Shown here: piece after piece, positions 1 to 10,699 of the stretch
Position numbering within the stretch: the stretch's first letter is position 1
Layout of the letters: every line of letters starts with the position of its first letter
Assembly (NCBI GenBank): GCA_947095585.1
Contig: OX352761.1
Coordinates: forward strand, 93,871,833 to 93,935,832
DNA: 64,000 nucleotides
Origin: Nephrocerus scutellatus
Lineage: Eukaryota; Arthropoda; Insecta; Diptera; Pipunculidae
Reading direction: 5' to 3'
Notes under the pieces: generated by a model
Databases searched by the model: none
Told to the model about the DNA's origin: nothing
Seen by the model: the letters and a program-made list of their open reading frames with translations, nothing else
Program-made: the position numbers and the translations under genes

Positions 1-1029
1 CCACAGATAGCGAATATTCTCGTATACATAAATTCAAATATAAGTATACTAGTATGTGTTTAAATGTATTATAACGTATAGGTATAGCGTCCGTTGCAAT
101 TTGCGATAAAAATACGTTGAGCGATCTTTGCAATTGGTAACTTTTTGCTCAGAAAGTTTTTCATTTGCCAATTCGCCTGTTACGATGAACTCCAACTTTA
201 TCGCCCCTCGCAACGCACAACAAAAAACGAATTGCTCGCCGGTAGATAAAGCCAGTTGAAATTTAAATTAGAGACGTAATGCAGATAGCATTAGAAGTGG
301 AAGGTTATTATATTTCTTTAACTTTTGCGATGAGCATTGGCGCATTCTTAAGAGAGCTATAAGCTCTAAGCTGTTCCAAATCGAAACACAATCAGTAATC
401 ACAATAATTTGTTACTCGAGCTTACATTTTTAGTCGTATGTATCATTCGGAACTTTGGAAATTAAATTTTAAGTTCAGATATGCATAGGTGTATTTCCAT
501 AGATGGGCTTTCATCCGAACTGTCAGTCCGTCTAAGTTCGTTCATTCAAGTGATGTTATTGCGAGCCACAAGAGCGAAGCTAATAGTGAGAGGAAAATTT
601 TCTCAGCGTGTCTGTGTCAGGGTGTACGTTTGTCATTTGGTCAGTTTGGCAGTTTTCCACTCGTATATCTCGACTTCTACCAGTCAATTTAATGAAGCTT
701 GTGTTAAACCAATTGCTTAGCGCTCAGCTTGCGATGGCGTATTTTTTTATTTATAGGGGTAGTAGATGGGACATGGGAAACATGAAGTCTTGTGGAGATT
801 AGGGATTGAGCCCTGCGCTTGCCCGGCTTTCGCCATTAAGCATACTCCTTAATTACTTATCTACTCAACAGGAGTGAAACCATAATTTCCCCTTTATCAG
901 ATTTATCAGCGAAAGTAAGATACAGCGGGCCCCTCGGGGCGGACATGGGAAACAGAAAAATACTAAATCTAAACCTTGATATCGATTTTTTAGGTATGCA
1001 AAGTTAAATTGGGTTTTTCAGTCTATTTT
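1..1029. other. AT-rich intergenic DNA, no gene recognised
   Basis: No coding signature is convincing here. Short open frames near 481-802 overlap one another in different frames and show no domain. A 13-bp word, gacatgggaaaca, occurs twice (near 770 and 941), which may be the remains of a diverged repeat. Nothing else stands out. Confidence 0.5.
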
Positions 1030-1035
1030 TATAGA

Positions 1036-1462
1036 TCGCTTATGACTGCCTATTGGTGCTCTTTTGTGGGTTTTTTGAGGGGTTTTGGGGCTTTTGATAG
1101 TCTTTTGCTGGTATTTTGGGGGAAAGTCTTTTAGAGGTCTTTTTTCGTATTTTTAGGGTTTTTTGAGGCTCTTTTGAGAACCTTTTGGAGGTCATTTGGA
1201 GACCTTTTGGTTGTGTTTTATGTGGTTTTTTGTGGTCTTTTGGGAAGTCCACAAAAACTTTTAGGGGTCATTTGAGAGTCTTTTGATGGGGTTTTTTGGG
1301 TTTTTAAGGGTATTTTGAGGATTTTAGGGCATTTTAGGGTGTCTTTTGATAGTCTTTTAGGGGTATTTTGGGTTTTTTTATGGTTTTTTGACGGTCTTGG
1401 TATTTTGGGGGTCTTTTTGGGTTGTTTTGAGGGTATTTTTAGGGTATTTTGTGGGTTATTCA
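1036..1462 (+). repeat. G/T-rich low-complexity tract with strong strand skew
   Basis: For over 400 bases the plus strand is almost entirely T and G, as degenerate short blocks of the type TTTTGGGG, TTTTGAGGG and GTCTTTT, with very little C. The blocks do not have a fixed period, so this is a degraded minisatellite or simple-sequence expansion. Several runs of four or five G close together (1078-1125) could form G-quadruplexes. The Lys/Pro/Thr-rich open frames on the minus strand across it are a by-product of the base composition. Confidence 0.75.
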
Positions 1463-1463
1463 G

Positions 1464-1870
1464 CGAAATGCCACTCGGACGCTTAAGGCCCTTGGAAATA
1501 TTCCGGAGACCAACGGAACTCCGATTCAGGTAGCGAAGCTCAAAGGGGCTCAGGCCTTTGTCGACAAAAGACAGTAATTGGACCAGCAATGACTCCACGT
1601 ACAAGCGGCAGAGATCGGTGGAGGAAACCGCACCAGTTTCCAAGGGTAACAAGGTACAAAATACCAGCTCCACTGACACATCTCTAAGGTCTTTAGCGAC
1701 GTCCTGAAAGACAAGATCGTTGTCGCAGTTATTGATCGTAGCGACATCGATGGCACGATCTGCCCAGAACGGTGGCAGTTGTTCAAGTTGAAGCTATCTG
1801 GCAGCTTCCTGACCTTCATGAAGGACCACCCAGGACCTCATCCGATCACTTGCGATGGCAGGTCTGATAT
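1464..1870 (+). pseudogene. Broken coding relic, DUF4780-like C-terminal part
   Basis: From 1686 one plus frame reads KVFSDVLKDKIVVAVIDR, continuing SDIDGTICPERWQ and later PGPHPITCDG. The pattern of a hydrophobic strand, then IDR-S-D-x-DG-x-I-xPERW, then a CDG near the end, resembles my memory of DUF4780, a domain of unknown function found in many insect repeat-associated proteins. An upstream stretch from 1464 (RNATRTLKALGNIP) lies in another frame and is cut by stops, so the copy is dead. The longer minus-strand frames here are shadows. The family assignment is from recall of the motif and is uncertain. Confidence 0.45.
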
Positions 1871-3933
1871 CAATCAATTATGCATGTGTGCATAGCAAAG
1901 CATAGCAGAAGCGCAAATAAGAAAGCCGAACAGCAAGTTAAACGTCATAATATAACATCTCAAAGAGTTCTTATTTGTTGTAAGCTCTCCGTCTTAATAA
2001 ATATCACATTCAAAACAACCACCAGTCCCAGTTCGAATTGAGTCCGATCAAGAAGCTTTTTAAAACACAGAACACATTTTTCTAGCATGAAAATAACGGT
2101 ATTTTTAGCAAGAAAATAATGTGCCAATAAGAACGACACTTTATGGTTTGTCAAATTAAACCGCAATATTATTGATATTTTTTTGACACTCTAATGTAGT
2201 GACCTAATGGACAGTTGTATACAGCCAATAGCAACAACAGCCTATATCTTTCCTAAACACCCTATGTTATTCTTTGGTACACAAATAATATCTCTTCTAT
2301 AGATACCAGCATCCGATATACATAAAACACAACCATTAGAGAATGATAGAGCATTGTTATGATTAGATCCTGTTAAATGTGTTATGGCGGTTTTTATAAC
2401 TAATAATAACAATAATATACTAGATACACTAACAGAATTAAAATCTACTTGCATGAGGAAACTTTGGATTTGTCACTCAGAGACAATAATTATGACAATA
2501 ATTTCTAATTTGATAATAATTTGGACCAGCAAATGACCGCGAGACTATAATAAATCTAATGTTTAGCGGCAATAACGACCGAGGAGTTGTGATACCGCAG
2601 AATGCAACAACGTACTCCACTGGACACTTTCCTGCTGATATAGACTCTAGAATTAATGGATCCATAGTAACACGAAAAAAATATATTCGTGCATTCCGAT
2701 CCGATCCAAAATATTAAGTACATTTAAATTAACAATAGGTACATAGTTTCCGCTATTCAAAAAGTGGTAAAAATATTCGAAATTGGTTTTGTATTACCAT
2801 TATCTGCATTATAGAATTTATTCATAAAATTTTATATACGTGAGCTATATCAAATTATGCATTTGTTTGCCGCTCACTGGACCAAAGGATGTGCAATTGT
2901 GGAATTATTTTCGTTGGACATCAAATGATGCATGGAAATTTCGCATTGATTATTTATCTAAAACCAACGCAGGTTTACCATTTCTACCAATAGGGTAAAA
3001 CTAAAATATTATTTCATGATTTAGTGGTTAACGTAATAACAAATTCTCATATCCGCGGAAAGAAAGAATAGTTGTGTTAACCAATCAAAAGTGCAAAATA
3101 AAATTTTCTTTATATGATAATTATTTATATAATTATCAAGACTGAAATTTTAAATTCGATAAAAACAGAGTCGTTTTTAGCAGTAGTGGAATAGTCGTGT
3201 TTAGAAATCTGGTGTGCCGCGGCTTAAATATAGAGATAATTATGTGCGTTACCTTATTTCGTCCATTACTGTGAGAAAAAAACACGGTATGTAGATTTTA
3301 TGAAGTCAAATCAGTGGCATCCGAGGTTAAATAATTGCAAAATACTGCGCATAGAATTCTGAGCAAAGAACATACTCTGCAGAGGAAATTTAATGCAGCG
3401 GGCACCTGTCGTATTAGTTTAACTTTGAATCGAACTAACGAATTGAAATTATTCGATTTATGTTCGGTCTTGTAGATTTACATTTGGAAACTTTTTCTTC
3501 GCATCCTATGTAGGTTCGAGTGTTTTGACCAAAGCTGATTCACATTCGGTTAATATTTGCTGAGCTAATGCAATGGCCAATGCTATTGTTTATGTACAGA
3601 AAATAGTAAGATTTTTCTGAAATAAAATATCCGTAATTTTGACATTTTCCATCGGTATGTTTTTTTATTCGGCATATTAAAGCGTCCTCAGGATTTAAGC
3701 TCGCCACCTCTATTATACAGGCTATATAAATCAAAACTCTAAATATCTAAAATGTGCCTTTACCAACGTACAAATACGACAGATCATTATGCGTCAGGAT
3801 GATATGCGGTACCTGTATATGCAACGTGAGCATATATTTCCCATTTTATGTAAAAATACAACTATTAGACCAATTTAAAAAAGAAATTGGATTTGCGAAA
3901 GGTATTTTGCGACAGAAAATAATTTAAAATGTG
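1871..3933. other. AT-rich intergenic DNA, no gene recognised
   Basis: This 2-kb stretch is AT-rich with stops in all frames. The few short frames (for example near 2242-2454 and 3540-3734 on the minus strand) have no recognisable domain or codon pattern. No repeat shared with the rest of the window was seen. Confidence 0.5.
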
Positions 3934-3943
3934 TGACCATTGA

Positions 3944-4180
3944 CCACTCGCAACCAGATAGACACCGTGTTGATAGACCGCCGCCACAACCCGAACTTGA
4001 TGACGGTACGAACGTACCGCGGTGCCAACCTCTATGCTGCCGCCATTAAGCATTGACGAAGTTAGCAGAGCGATAAATCGGCTCAAAAATAATAAGGCCC
4101 CGGAATCTGATGGTATCCCAGCGGGATTTTTGCGGGAGGCCAGAACCGGAAACCGGTTGTAGAGCCAAATATGATGATGA
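3944..4180 (+). mobile_element. Miniature RTE-type LINE insertion with internal deletions
   Basis: The segment joins three distant parts of the RTE element seen whole at 16975-20020: the end of the endonuclease region (DRRHNPNLMTV, about 3963-4020), the start of the reverse-transcriptase region (SRAINRLKNNKAPESDG, about 4064-4110) and the element's 3' terminus (gttgtagagccaaatatgat, ending in an ATG repeat). It is flanked by tgaccattga (3934-3943) and tgaccataga (4181-4190), a likely 10-bp target-site duplication with one mismatch. The joins carry no GT-AG signature, so they look like deletions or template switches and not splicing. It has no coding capacity. Confidence 0.8.
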
Positions 4181-4348
4181 TGACCATAGATTAAAGGATG
4201 ACTGTCTTCCATCATCTAAGGAATTAAAAAATTAAAACTAAAATATTTTTCTCTAGAAAGAATAAATTTGGTAACAATATGATATCTTATTTGTTTTAAA
4301 GCAGTTGTCGATCACCAAGTTAATGCTTTTTTAAAATTTTCGTTAGAG

Positions 4349-4824
4349 AGCTCCCCCGATCCCGGGGCCATTTCACTTCGAAATTTTTACAAAAATTGTT
4401 GTCTATCGGAGATACACATATGTATAAAATTTGAAGGAAATTGGGTAATTTTTAAAAATATATATGGGCACCCCTAGGGCCAATTCGCTCAAAAAATTTA
4501 CAAAAAGTTGTGTCCATCGGAGATACACATGTGTACAAAATTTTAAAAAAATCGGGTTAATTTTTATTTTAAATTTGTATGAGGCCTCACGACCCCCCCC
4601 CCCCCCAAAATTGTTGTCCATCGGAGATACACAATTTTTAATAATTTTAAAAGGGCACTTTCATAGAAAGTGTTGTCTCCGGAAATACGTATGTGTGCAA
4701 AATTTCAATAAAATCGGGCTTTGGGAAGTGGGTTAAAAATTGATCGCAAGATTCTACGACAAACCGACCGACCGCCAGACCGACGTGCCACAATAAAGCG
4801 AAGTTAATATAGAGAATTTAAAAA
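4349..4824 (+). repeat. Dispersed repeat family A, copy 1
   Basis: This copy contains three to four diverged sub-repeats of roughly 100 bp. Each carries the core cggagatacacatgtgt, an A-rich stretch, aaatcgggtta and, in most, atgggagc- or gggcccgatcact-like words. It ends with gggaagtgggttaaaaattg, a cgaccgacc-type simple repeat and gaagttaatatagagaattt. The same order recurs in the copies near 8.1-8.7 kb and, inverted, at 16.8 kb. A run of 14 C lies at 4593-4606. I cannot name the family. The conserved simple-repeat and terminal block suggest a transposable element tail. Confidence 0.7.
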
Positions 4825-5041
4825 GTAAGAGTAGAGAAAGGTTTAAACAGTTTGAAGCATTTTAAAGATGTTTTTTGTATTTAGCGGTTTTAGTTTGTAT
4901 TTTAATTTTAATAATTACTTGTTATATAAATTAAATATTTAACTGAATATAACAAAGAAAGCGAAATCAATTGGGGGTTATATATTGACGAGAACCAAAG
5001 GCATTAGCTGTTGCTTTTTATGTCACAATGTTATTATGTCA

Positions 5042-5405
5042 CAAAAAAAACTAACCCATAAAAATTCAAATATTTCAGGTAAAATTCTCTATGCGGAGAT
5101 ACATATGTGTGCAAAGTTTGAACAACATCGCGTTAGTTTGGAAAACATGTATATGGGAGCAGTTCGGCTCTGAGGCCCGGTCACTTCCTTCCAAATTTTT
5201 ACAGTGAGCGGTGATACACATATATTTCCAAAGTTTGAATAAAATTGGATTACTTTTGAAAACATTTATATGGGAGCACTTCGGACCGGGGGCCCGATCA
5301 CTGCCAAATAAAGAAAAGTTTTTATCTGAGATACACATGTATGTAAAGTTTGATAAAATCGAGTAGATTTTTAAGAAAAAGCCTTGGGGCCCGGCCCTAT
5401 CACTT
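5042..5405 (+). repeat. Dispersed repeat family A, copy 2
   Basis: It begins with the family's A-rich leader (aacccataaaaatt), followed by three sub-repeats of about 100 bp. Each has gagatacacat, an aaagtttgaa-type word, a T-rich spacer, atatgggagca and a cccg(g/a)tcact word. The terminal simple-repeat block of other copies is missing, so the 3' end is truncated. Short frames on both strands here are not genes. Confidence 0.65.
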
Positions 5406-5908
5406 CCAACAGTGTGTTTGTTGTCCAAGTGGACTGCCTCGTTGTCAATTCCAACGATAATTCACAATGAAATACCAAACATTAACTGTATAGACAACGC
5501 GAAATGCATTACATTTCGCAGCTCCACGCTAGCATATTGTGGGTTTCTCCCGCTTGTACTTTCAAAAGTTAAATCCTCTGTGGGTAGGATTTACTTTCGT
5601 ACTCGTCAGTAGCTAGAGCATAGAGTAGCTAGAGCATTAAATTATTTCATAAATCTTCTAAGCCAGATGGTTTTCCGACAATAGTTTTGAAGAAGTATCC
5701 TTAAATGTTATCATTACGTAAGCTTTATCATTTCCCCTCTTGGAGTCTTCCGAAGGAATTATAAAACAGTCTTTTTGCAGCCTGCACCAAAAAAGACGAA
5801 CCCTAATTTCTTTCCCTGGACCTAACTAACTAGCTAACATCCTTACTTATTCTTACATTGACTGATAGTCAGTTTATGTAATAACTTGAATTACGGAAAA
5901 TTTTTCGC
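5406..5908. other. Intergenic DNA, no gene recognised
   Basis: No domain-bearing frame or shared repeat was identified between the family A copy and the LINE fragment that follows. Confidence 0.4.
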
Positions 5909-6052
5909 GACCAACACTACGGATTTCCAAAGCAACGTCCTGCAGTTGATATGATGGCATATCTCTCCGAAAAATAGAACCAGTCTATTCACAAGTTCGG
6001 TGAAAGCAAAGTTGTTGCTCTCAATATTTCCAAGGCTTTGACGGTGTCTGAC
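5909..6052 (+). pseudogene. CR1/Jockey-group LINE reverse-transcriptase fragment
   Basis: The plus frame from 5909 reads DQHYGFPKQRPAVDMMAYLS, then EK-stop-NQSIHKFGESKVV and ALNISKAL. This matches the reverse-transcriptase region of CR1/Jockey-type LINEs, where YGFR-x-QRST-x-D leads into the catalytic LDISKAFD motif. Here the catalytic Asp is Asn (ALNIS) and there is an in-frame TAG, so it is a dead fragment. It covers about 48 codons of a domain that is normally over 200. Confidence 0.75.
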
Positions 6053-8126
6053 ATCAACCTCTTTTGTCAAAAATTAGTTTAGCCCTTGATCATTGTGTGT
6101 ATTATATTAAAAGACAGATAAAACGAAAATTTTGTTTTTTTTTATTATTGTAAAAAGATTTAATTAAACTGCAATTTACTGTAATTTAATTTATATAGGA
6201 AGTAGAGATTTTAAATTTGCTGTCCGTTTAAAAAATTGCAAATAAAGCACGTACTGTGTTGTGCGTTGCTGTTGTGCTAATCCATTGACAGCTCAATGTG
6301 AAACGACAGAAAACGACAACTGCTACAGATGCACCAGAGATTCGAGCAACCAGTGCTCTGCCATTTGTTCGTGGTTTAATTAAAATCTCTTATCAATGTG
6401 ACAATAAATTAATTTTGCAATTTCAATGTGACGCCCTGCCCCACCGCTCCAGCACCATCATCATAACAAGCCCTGACGCTTCTTTTACTGCTGTCGCTGG
6501 TGAATTTATTTCACTACTTCTTGGTCCTGATGCGTCAGGAACACGCACTTCATATGAATTTCGTACATCGAATTCATTCGTGACATGTTAATGGAAACGT
6601 ACATTGAAGGCGATGTACTGCGTAATAAATGACGTCAGACATTGTTGCGTACGCCATCGCCATCGCCATTCTACAACAATAGCTGAATTGCTGTCATGTC
6701 GGTACCAGCAGGTATGTTCGACGGCAGTACTGTCCGCTGAACAAATGCTGAGCTTTTCAGTTTTATAAACTACATGGAATGGTTATTAAAATTTCATCAG
6801 AAAACATGTTATAACATCCTAGTTTTTCAGGGCGCGCTTATGTATTCCTAATTTGTTTTCATTCTCGTTTGCAAAGCTGAAAGGTCTGCAATGCAACCAC
6901 TTTGAATTGTCGCATTATTAAGACAAGACGCAATATACTTGTTTAAGTTTTTTAAACTGAGTTTTTTTCTTACTAAACAATGCTGAATATTGTATAACTG
7001 TTACCGTAACTACCGATTATAGCTTACTGATTTTTATGGACATTGACATTTTGTGAGAAAGAGTGCCCAGTCATGCCTCCTTGACATCTTGTGTGCAACA
7101 TAATTAAATAAATCACAATTTTGTATAAATGTGAAATTAATTTTTCGATCTACAGCCACAGTGCTGATCTGCAAAAATGGAAAATTTAAAAGGCATGAGT
7201 CCGGGTGTGTTAGGACGTTTGACGTTCGCTTTCCATATGCAGGAGGACACGTGAAAGCGTATGCCGCAGCAGAAAATCTGAAATATTCATTAAATTGATT
7301 TTGCTACATTGAAAAAAGGGTTCACACTTGCCATATGCAATGTATATTTAAGCTGATATTAGCTAGGCTACAAGTCTTTAAAACTATTTATTATATATTA
7401 ACAAAAAGTTTGCTTGGTATTTCATGAATAATGAATTGTTATATTTTAGAAAAAGCCTGCTTCTACTACAGGGTCAAGAAGCTGCAATACAAAAGTTTTT
7501 AAAAATCTCATGTTTTCCATCTTTGTATAGAAGATTGTTGGTTAATTAATCCGTAATAACTGGTAATTTGTGTCTGTATAACTATTAAGATTGGAACAAC
7601 CTACTAATGTAAAATACGGTTTTGAATAAATAAAACTTTAATTTTCATGCTTTATAAAAAAATGTAATAGATCGTATTTATAAACTAAAGTTCTTAATAA
7701 TTTAAACAAGACTTGAATTTATATACAAAATAAAAAAAAAACTAATAATAATTTGGTAGGTACTACATGCTACATGCCACTTAGCTAGGCAAACAATCGA
7801 GTTATAACAGTCAAAGTTCGGAGACTGTTATATCTAGAAATGGACCAGTCAAAAATAACCTAGAAACTTGAGTATATTGCGCGAATTATGTGAAAGACAT
7901 AAAAAATGGACTCATGCAGGGTCTCCATAGGAAACATTTGAATGGTCCTGCATTCCAAACTTAATAGGATTGTTGGTACTTTAATGCTATACACATTTTT
8001 CTTTCTTTTACATTTGTCAGTTGTCTGTTATAAGCTTATAAGCCGCCGTACATGGGTGTGCTGCGCATCAGCACTTGCCCAAGTCCAAAATAACAAACAG
8101 TACAAAGAACAAAAAAGAAGTAAATG
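6053..8126. other. AT-rich intergenic DNA, no gene recognised
   Basis: Two kilobases of AT-rich sequence. A 97-codon frame at 6298-6591 on the plus strand has no recognisable domain, no signal peptide and no conserved motif, and I do not call it a gene. A 10-bp perfect hairpin at 7803-7832 is listed separately. Confidence 0.45.
7803..7832. repeat. Perfect 10-bp inverted repeat (hairpin)
   Basis: tataacagtc at 7803-7812 and gactgttata at 7823-7832 are exact reverse complements separated by 10 bases. No T-run or known element end follows, so a function cannot be assigned. Confidence 0.6.
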
Positions 8127-8672
8127 TAAAAAAAACAACCCATAAAAATTAAAATTTTTCATCTAAATTCTCTAATCGCAGAAATTGATATGGGAGCCTC
8201 TCGATCTTGGGTCATTTTATTTTTGTAGGAGAAAATCATCGAAAGAGACATTTGACATCAGATGTTAAAATTGAAAATGCTCAGATCATTTTATTCTGAG
8301 CACTAAGAGCACGCTCATACTCTGAGAAAATAAGAAACACGAGCATTTATCTTGAGAACTCTTTGACTGCTCTGAACTAATTTATGAAAACGCATACACA
8401 TGCGTATAAAATTTGAAGAAAATCGGGATCTTTTCATAAAATCGGGTAAATTTTTTAAAATATTTGTATGGGAGCCCACCGATCCCAAGGTCCGAGGGGC
8501 CTCAAATTTTAATAGAAAGTATTGTCACCGGAAATATACATGTGTGCAAAATTTAAATAAAATCAGGCTCTGGGAAGTGGGTTAAAAATTGATCAGAAAA
8601 TCTGACCAGCCAGCCAGCCAGCCACCCAGCCAGCCACTTGCACGCGAAGTTAATATAGAGAATTTAAAAAAT
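8127..8672 (+). repeat. Dispersed repeat family A, copy 3 (most complete)
   Basis: This is the most complete copy, with both ends: the A-rich leader aacaacccataaaaattaaa at the left, internal sub-repeats (atacacatgcgtataaaatt near 8394, ggaaatatacatgtgtgcaa near 8531), gggaagtgggttaaaaattg, a CAGC-type microsatellite (8606-8634), and the terminal gaagttaatatagagaattt. An RTE fragment starts about 20 bp after its end. No coding capacity is visible. Confidence 0.7.
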
Positions 8673-8694
8673 TATTTGGTAATAATCGCCATTC

Positions 8695-9096
8695 AAGTAG
8701 TGCAATCCTTTAACTATCTCGGATCAACTGTAGCAGCCGATAACAGCATGGAACCAGAAATACGCGCACGGTTGCTTAAAGCCAACAAAGCCCACTCTAG
8801 TCTGTCCAGACTCTTCAAATCCAGGAATTAAACCATAACATCCAAGCTGCTGGTATATAAGACAATGGTCATACCAGTACTTACATATGGATCCAAGACT
8901 TGAGTGCTTAGCAAAAAATATTTTGACCTGTTAGCCGCGTTCGAGAGAAAATTCTTACGGAGAATTGTTGGCCCCTTATGTGAGGAAGGACGATTCCGAG
9001 GACTCTTTAATGATGAGATCTACGAGCGTTACCGTGATGTCGACATCGTGAAGAAAATTAAGCTCGGTAGGCTCCGGTGGGCAGGGCACGTAGCTC
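8695..9096 (+). mobile_element. RTE-type LINE fragment, C-terminal part, truncated at both ends
   Basis: The translation matches the downstream part of the RTE protein at 19340-19735 closely: VQSFNYLGSTVAADNSMEPE, then RARLLKANKAHSSLSRLFKS, then FDLLAAFERKFLRRIVGPLC and KKIKLGRLRWAGHVA. There are two in-frame stops (at 8829 and in the 'ctt gag tgc' region near 8899). Neither the RTE 5' end nor the ATG-repeat 3' terminus is present, and homology stops abruptly at 9096, so it is a deletion remnant. Confidence 0.85.
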
Positions 9097-9599
9097 AACC
9101 CATCACACGCGCTACTCGCGGCAGGCGACATGTGTCATACTCGGAATATAAAAAATACTATTTTGGACTTAGACGCTCACAATTTCCGCTCTCTAGGTGT
9201 GGAAGGAGGTTAAAAAGGACCTCAAAGTGGTCGAAAATACAGAGACAAAGGGGTCAAGTCAAGTTAAATAAATGTTTTTAATAAGAAACATCATCGTTTC
9301 GCGTGTTCGTGTTTTATCAGTGCAGAGTTCAGTATGTGGTTTCCGTCAATCCCATCCTCAACAACGCAGCTAAAGAACTTGGTGAAACATAACTGTCGTA
9401 TGTTTTGCATGTGGCAGTTTGTTTATGATCTAATTCTTTAGCTATTAGAATAACGGATTGTGAGTTTTGGTTTCTTCTGATGGTTTGACTCATTTTATCG
9501 TGAAGGTATAACACTGGCGACAATTTGTGTTGATAATCCATTGTGAGACATCCACTACACAAATTCGGTTAAAAGAAACGGTAATTTGGGTTTTTTTTT
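9097..9599. other. Unassigned DNA between LINE relics
   Basis: A plus frame runs on from the RTE fragment to 9281, but its last 60 codons have no recognisable domain. The stretch 9240-9330 (AATAAA-like words followed by a GT-rich segment) and tggcgacaa near 9515 vaguely recall an LTR boundary and primer-binding site, but not well enough to call. Confidence 0.35.
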
Positions 9600-9689
9600 A
9601 TATAGTTATGGGTGATTTCAGAGTGGATCCTAGCAACATACGTGGACGAACTTTTTCGCTGTATTTACCTATGTACATGTCCATAGACT

Positions 9690-10290
9690 AGCAATTCTGG
9701 CACTGAGTGAAACTCAGGTATTTGGTAATTCCGATACATCGGAAATAAATCTGTCTGGCTATAGATTCGTGTCATTACTTTTTCCTCGACCCGGTCTCGC
9801 AATTTATGACCGTAGTGATTGCGTTTCAGATTTTGCCTCAATTCAGCCAATGTTCCAATCCGGAATTTATTTTCATATGGCCCAGAGTAAACGTACAGGA
9901 GCGTAACATACACTACTGCTTTTTATACAGAAGCGCCAAATTAGAAAATGTTTCAACTCAGAGCGAGTTCGATGCACAGTCTGATTCAATTTTAAGAACT
10001 GTCACAAAATACGAGTATCTAAAACTGAAATCGTTATTGCGGGCGATTTGAACGTACACAATTCTGGGTGGCTTCGCTATTCTGGCCAGACAACATCCGA
10101 AGGAAGGTGTGTTGAGACATATACTGAGTTTAATCACCTTACTCAGCTTTTAAATGAGCCTACAAGAATACCAGACATTGCCTTGTTTCTTACCACTCGT
10201 CCTGATAAATACTCCGCCAATTTATTATCGCCTCTAGGCTCGTCTGATCATTGTGTTGTATCAGCTAATTTCTCGTTAATAAACCACGTA
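9690..10290 (+). pseudogene. CR1/Jockey-type LINE endonuclease relic
   Basis: Frame pieces read LAILALSETQVFGNSDTSEI, GYRFVSLLFPRPGLAIYDRS, then after frameshifts IVIAGDLNVHNSGWL (near 10035-10078) and SPLGSSDHCVVSANFSL (near 10230-10278). These correspond to the LALSET, GDLN-H and SDH motifs of LINE apurinic-type endonucleases, including the metal-binding and catalytic Asp/His positions. At least two frame changes separate them, and a stop occurs after the SKRTGA stretch. The domain once nicked genomic target DNA for target-primed reverse transcription; this copy cannot be translated intact. Confidence 0.8.
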
Positions 10291-10699
10291 GTTAGAGAAA
10301 AAACTCCCAAAATACAGTATGGCAATACGAGAAAGCCGATTGGGACGGCCTTAACAACTTGTTTGGGAGAAATTACTCTTGTTTCGTGAAACCAACGTGG
10401 ATGCCGCTGCTGATGCACTCACAAACATTGGTATTATGGGTATGAGAGAATTTATCCCATCCAGGAATAAGTCTGTCAAACCAAAATAGAATAAAAAGTA
10501 CGACTAGAGCTGTAAAGAGGCTTCTAAGATTAGAGAGGTATGCTTTCGGTTTTACAAAGCTGACCCTACTAAAAAAACAGAGCAAATTTTAAACGAGCTA
10601 GAAATGATTGCAATGCTCCTCTTCGATGTTTCAATTTGCATACGACCAAAAATTAAATCAAAAAATATTACAATATCCCAAAGGTTAAAAGATCCAAAC

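Noticed and set aside
481..802. Three overlapping plus-strand frames of 64-79 codons
   Set aside because: They overlap in different frames, lack domains and are expected by chance at this length.
1036..1462. Interstitial telomere-like repeat (TTTTGGGG words)
   Set aside because: The blocks have no constant unit or period and do not match insect TTAGG or fly telomere sequences.
1218..1679. 153-codon minus-strand frame
   Set aside because: Most of it is the complement of the G/T tract (Lys/Pro/Thr-rich), and the rest is opposite the DUF4780-like relic.
4078..4120. Splicing as the origin of the miniature RTE joins
   Set aside because: The deleted segments do not begin with GT at the joins, so splicing is not supported.
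9510..9530. LTR-retrotransposon primer-binding site (tggcgacaa), also near 23766
   Set aside because: Only about seven bases match a typical primer-binding site and no paired LTRs or gag/pol sequence are present.
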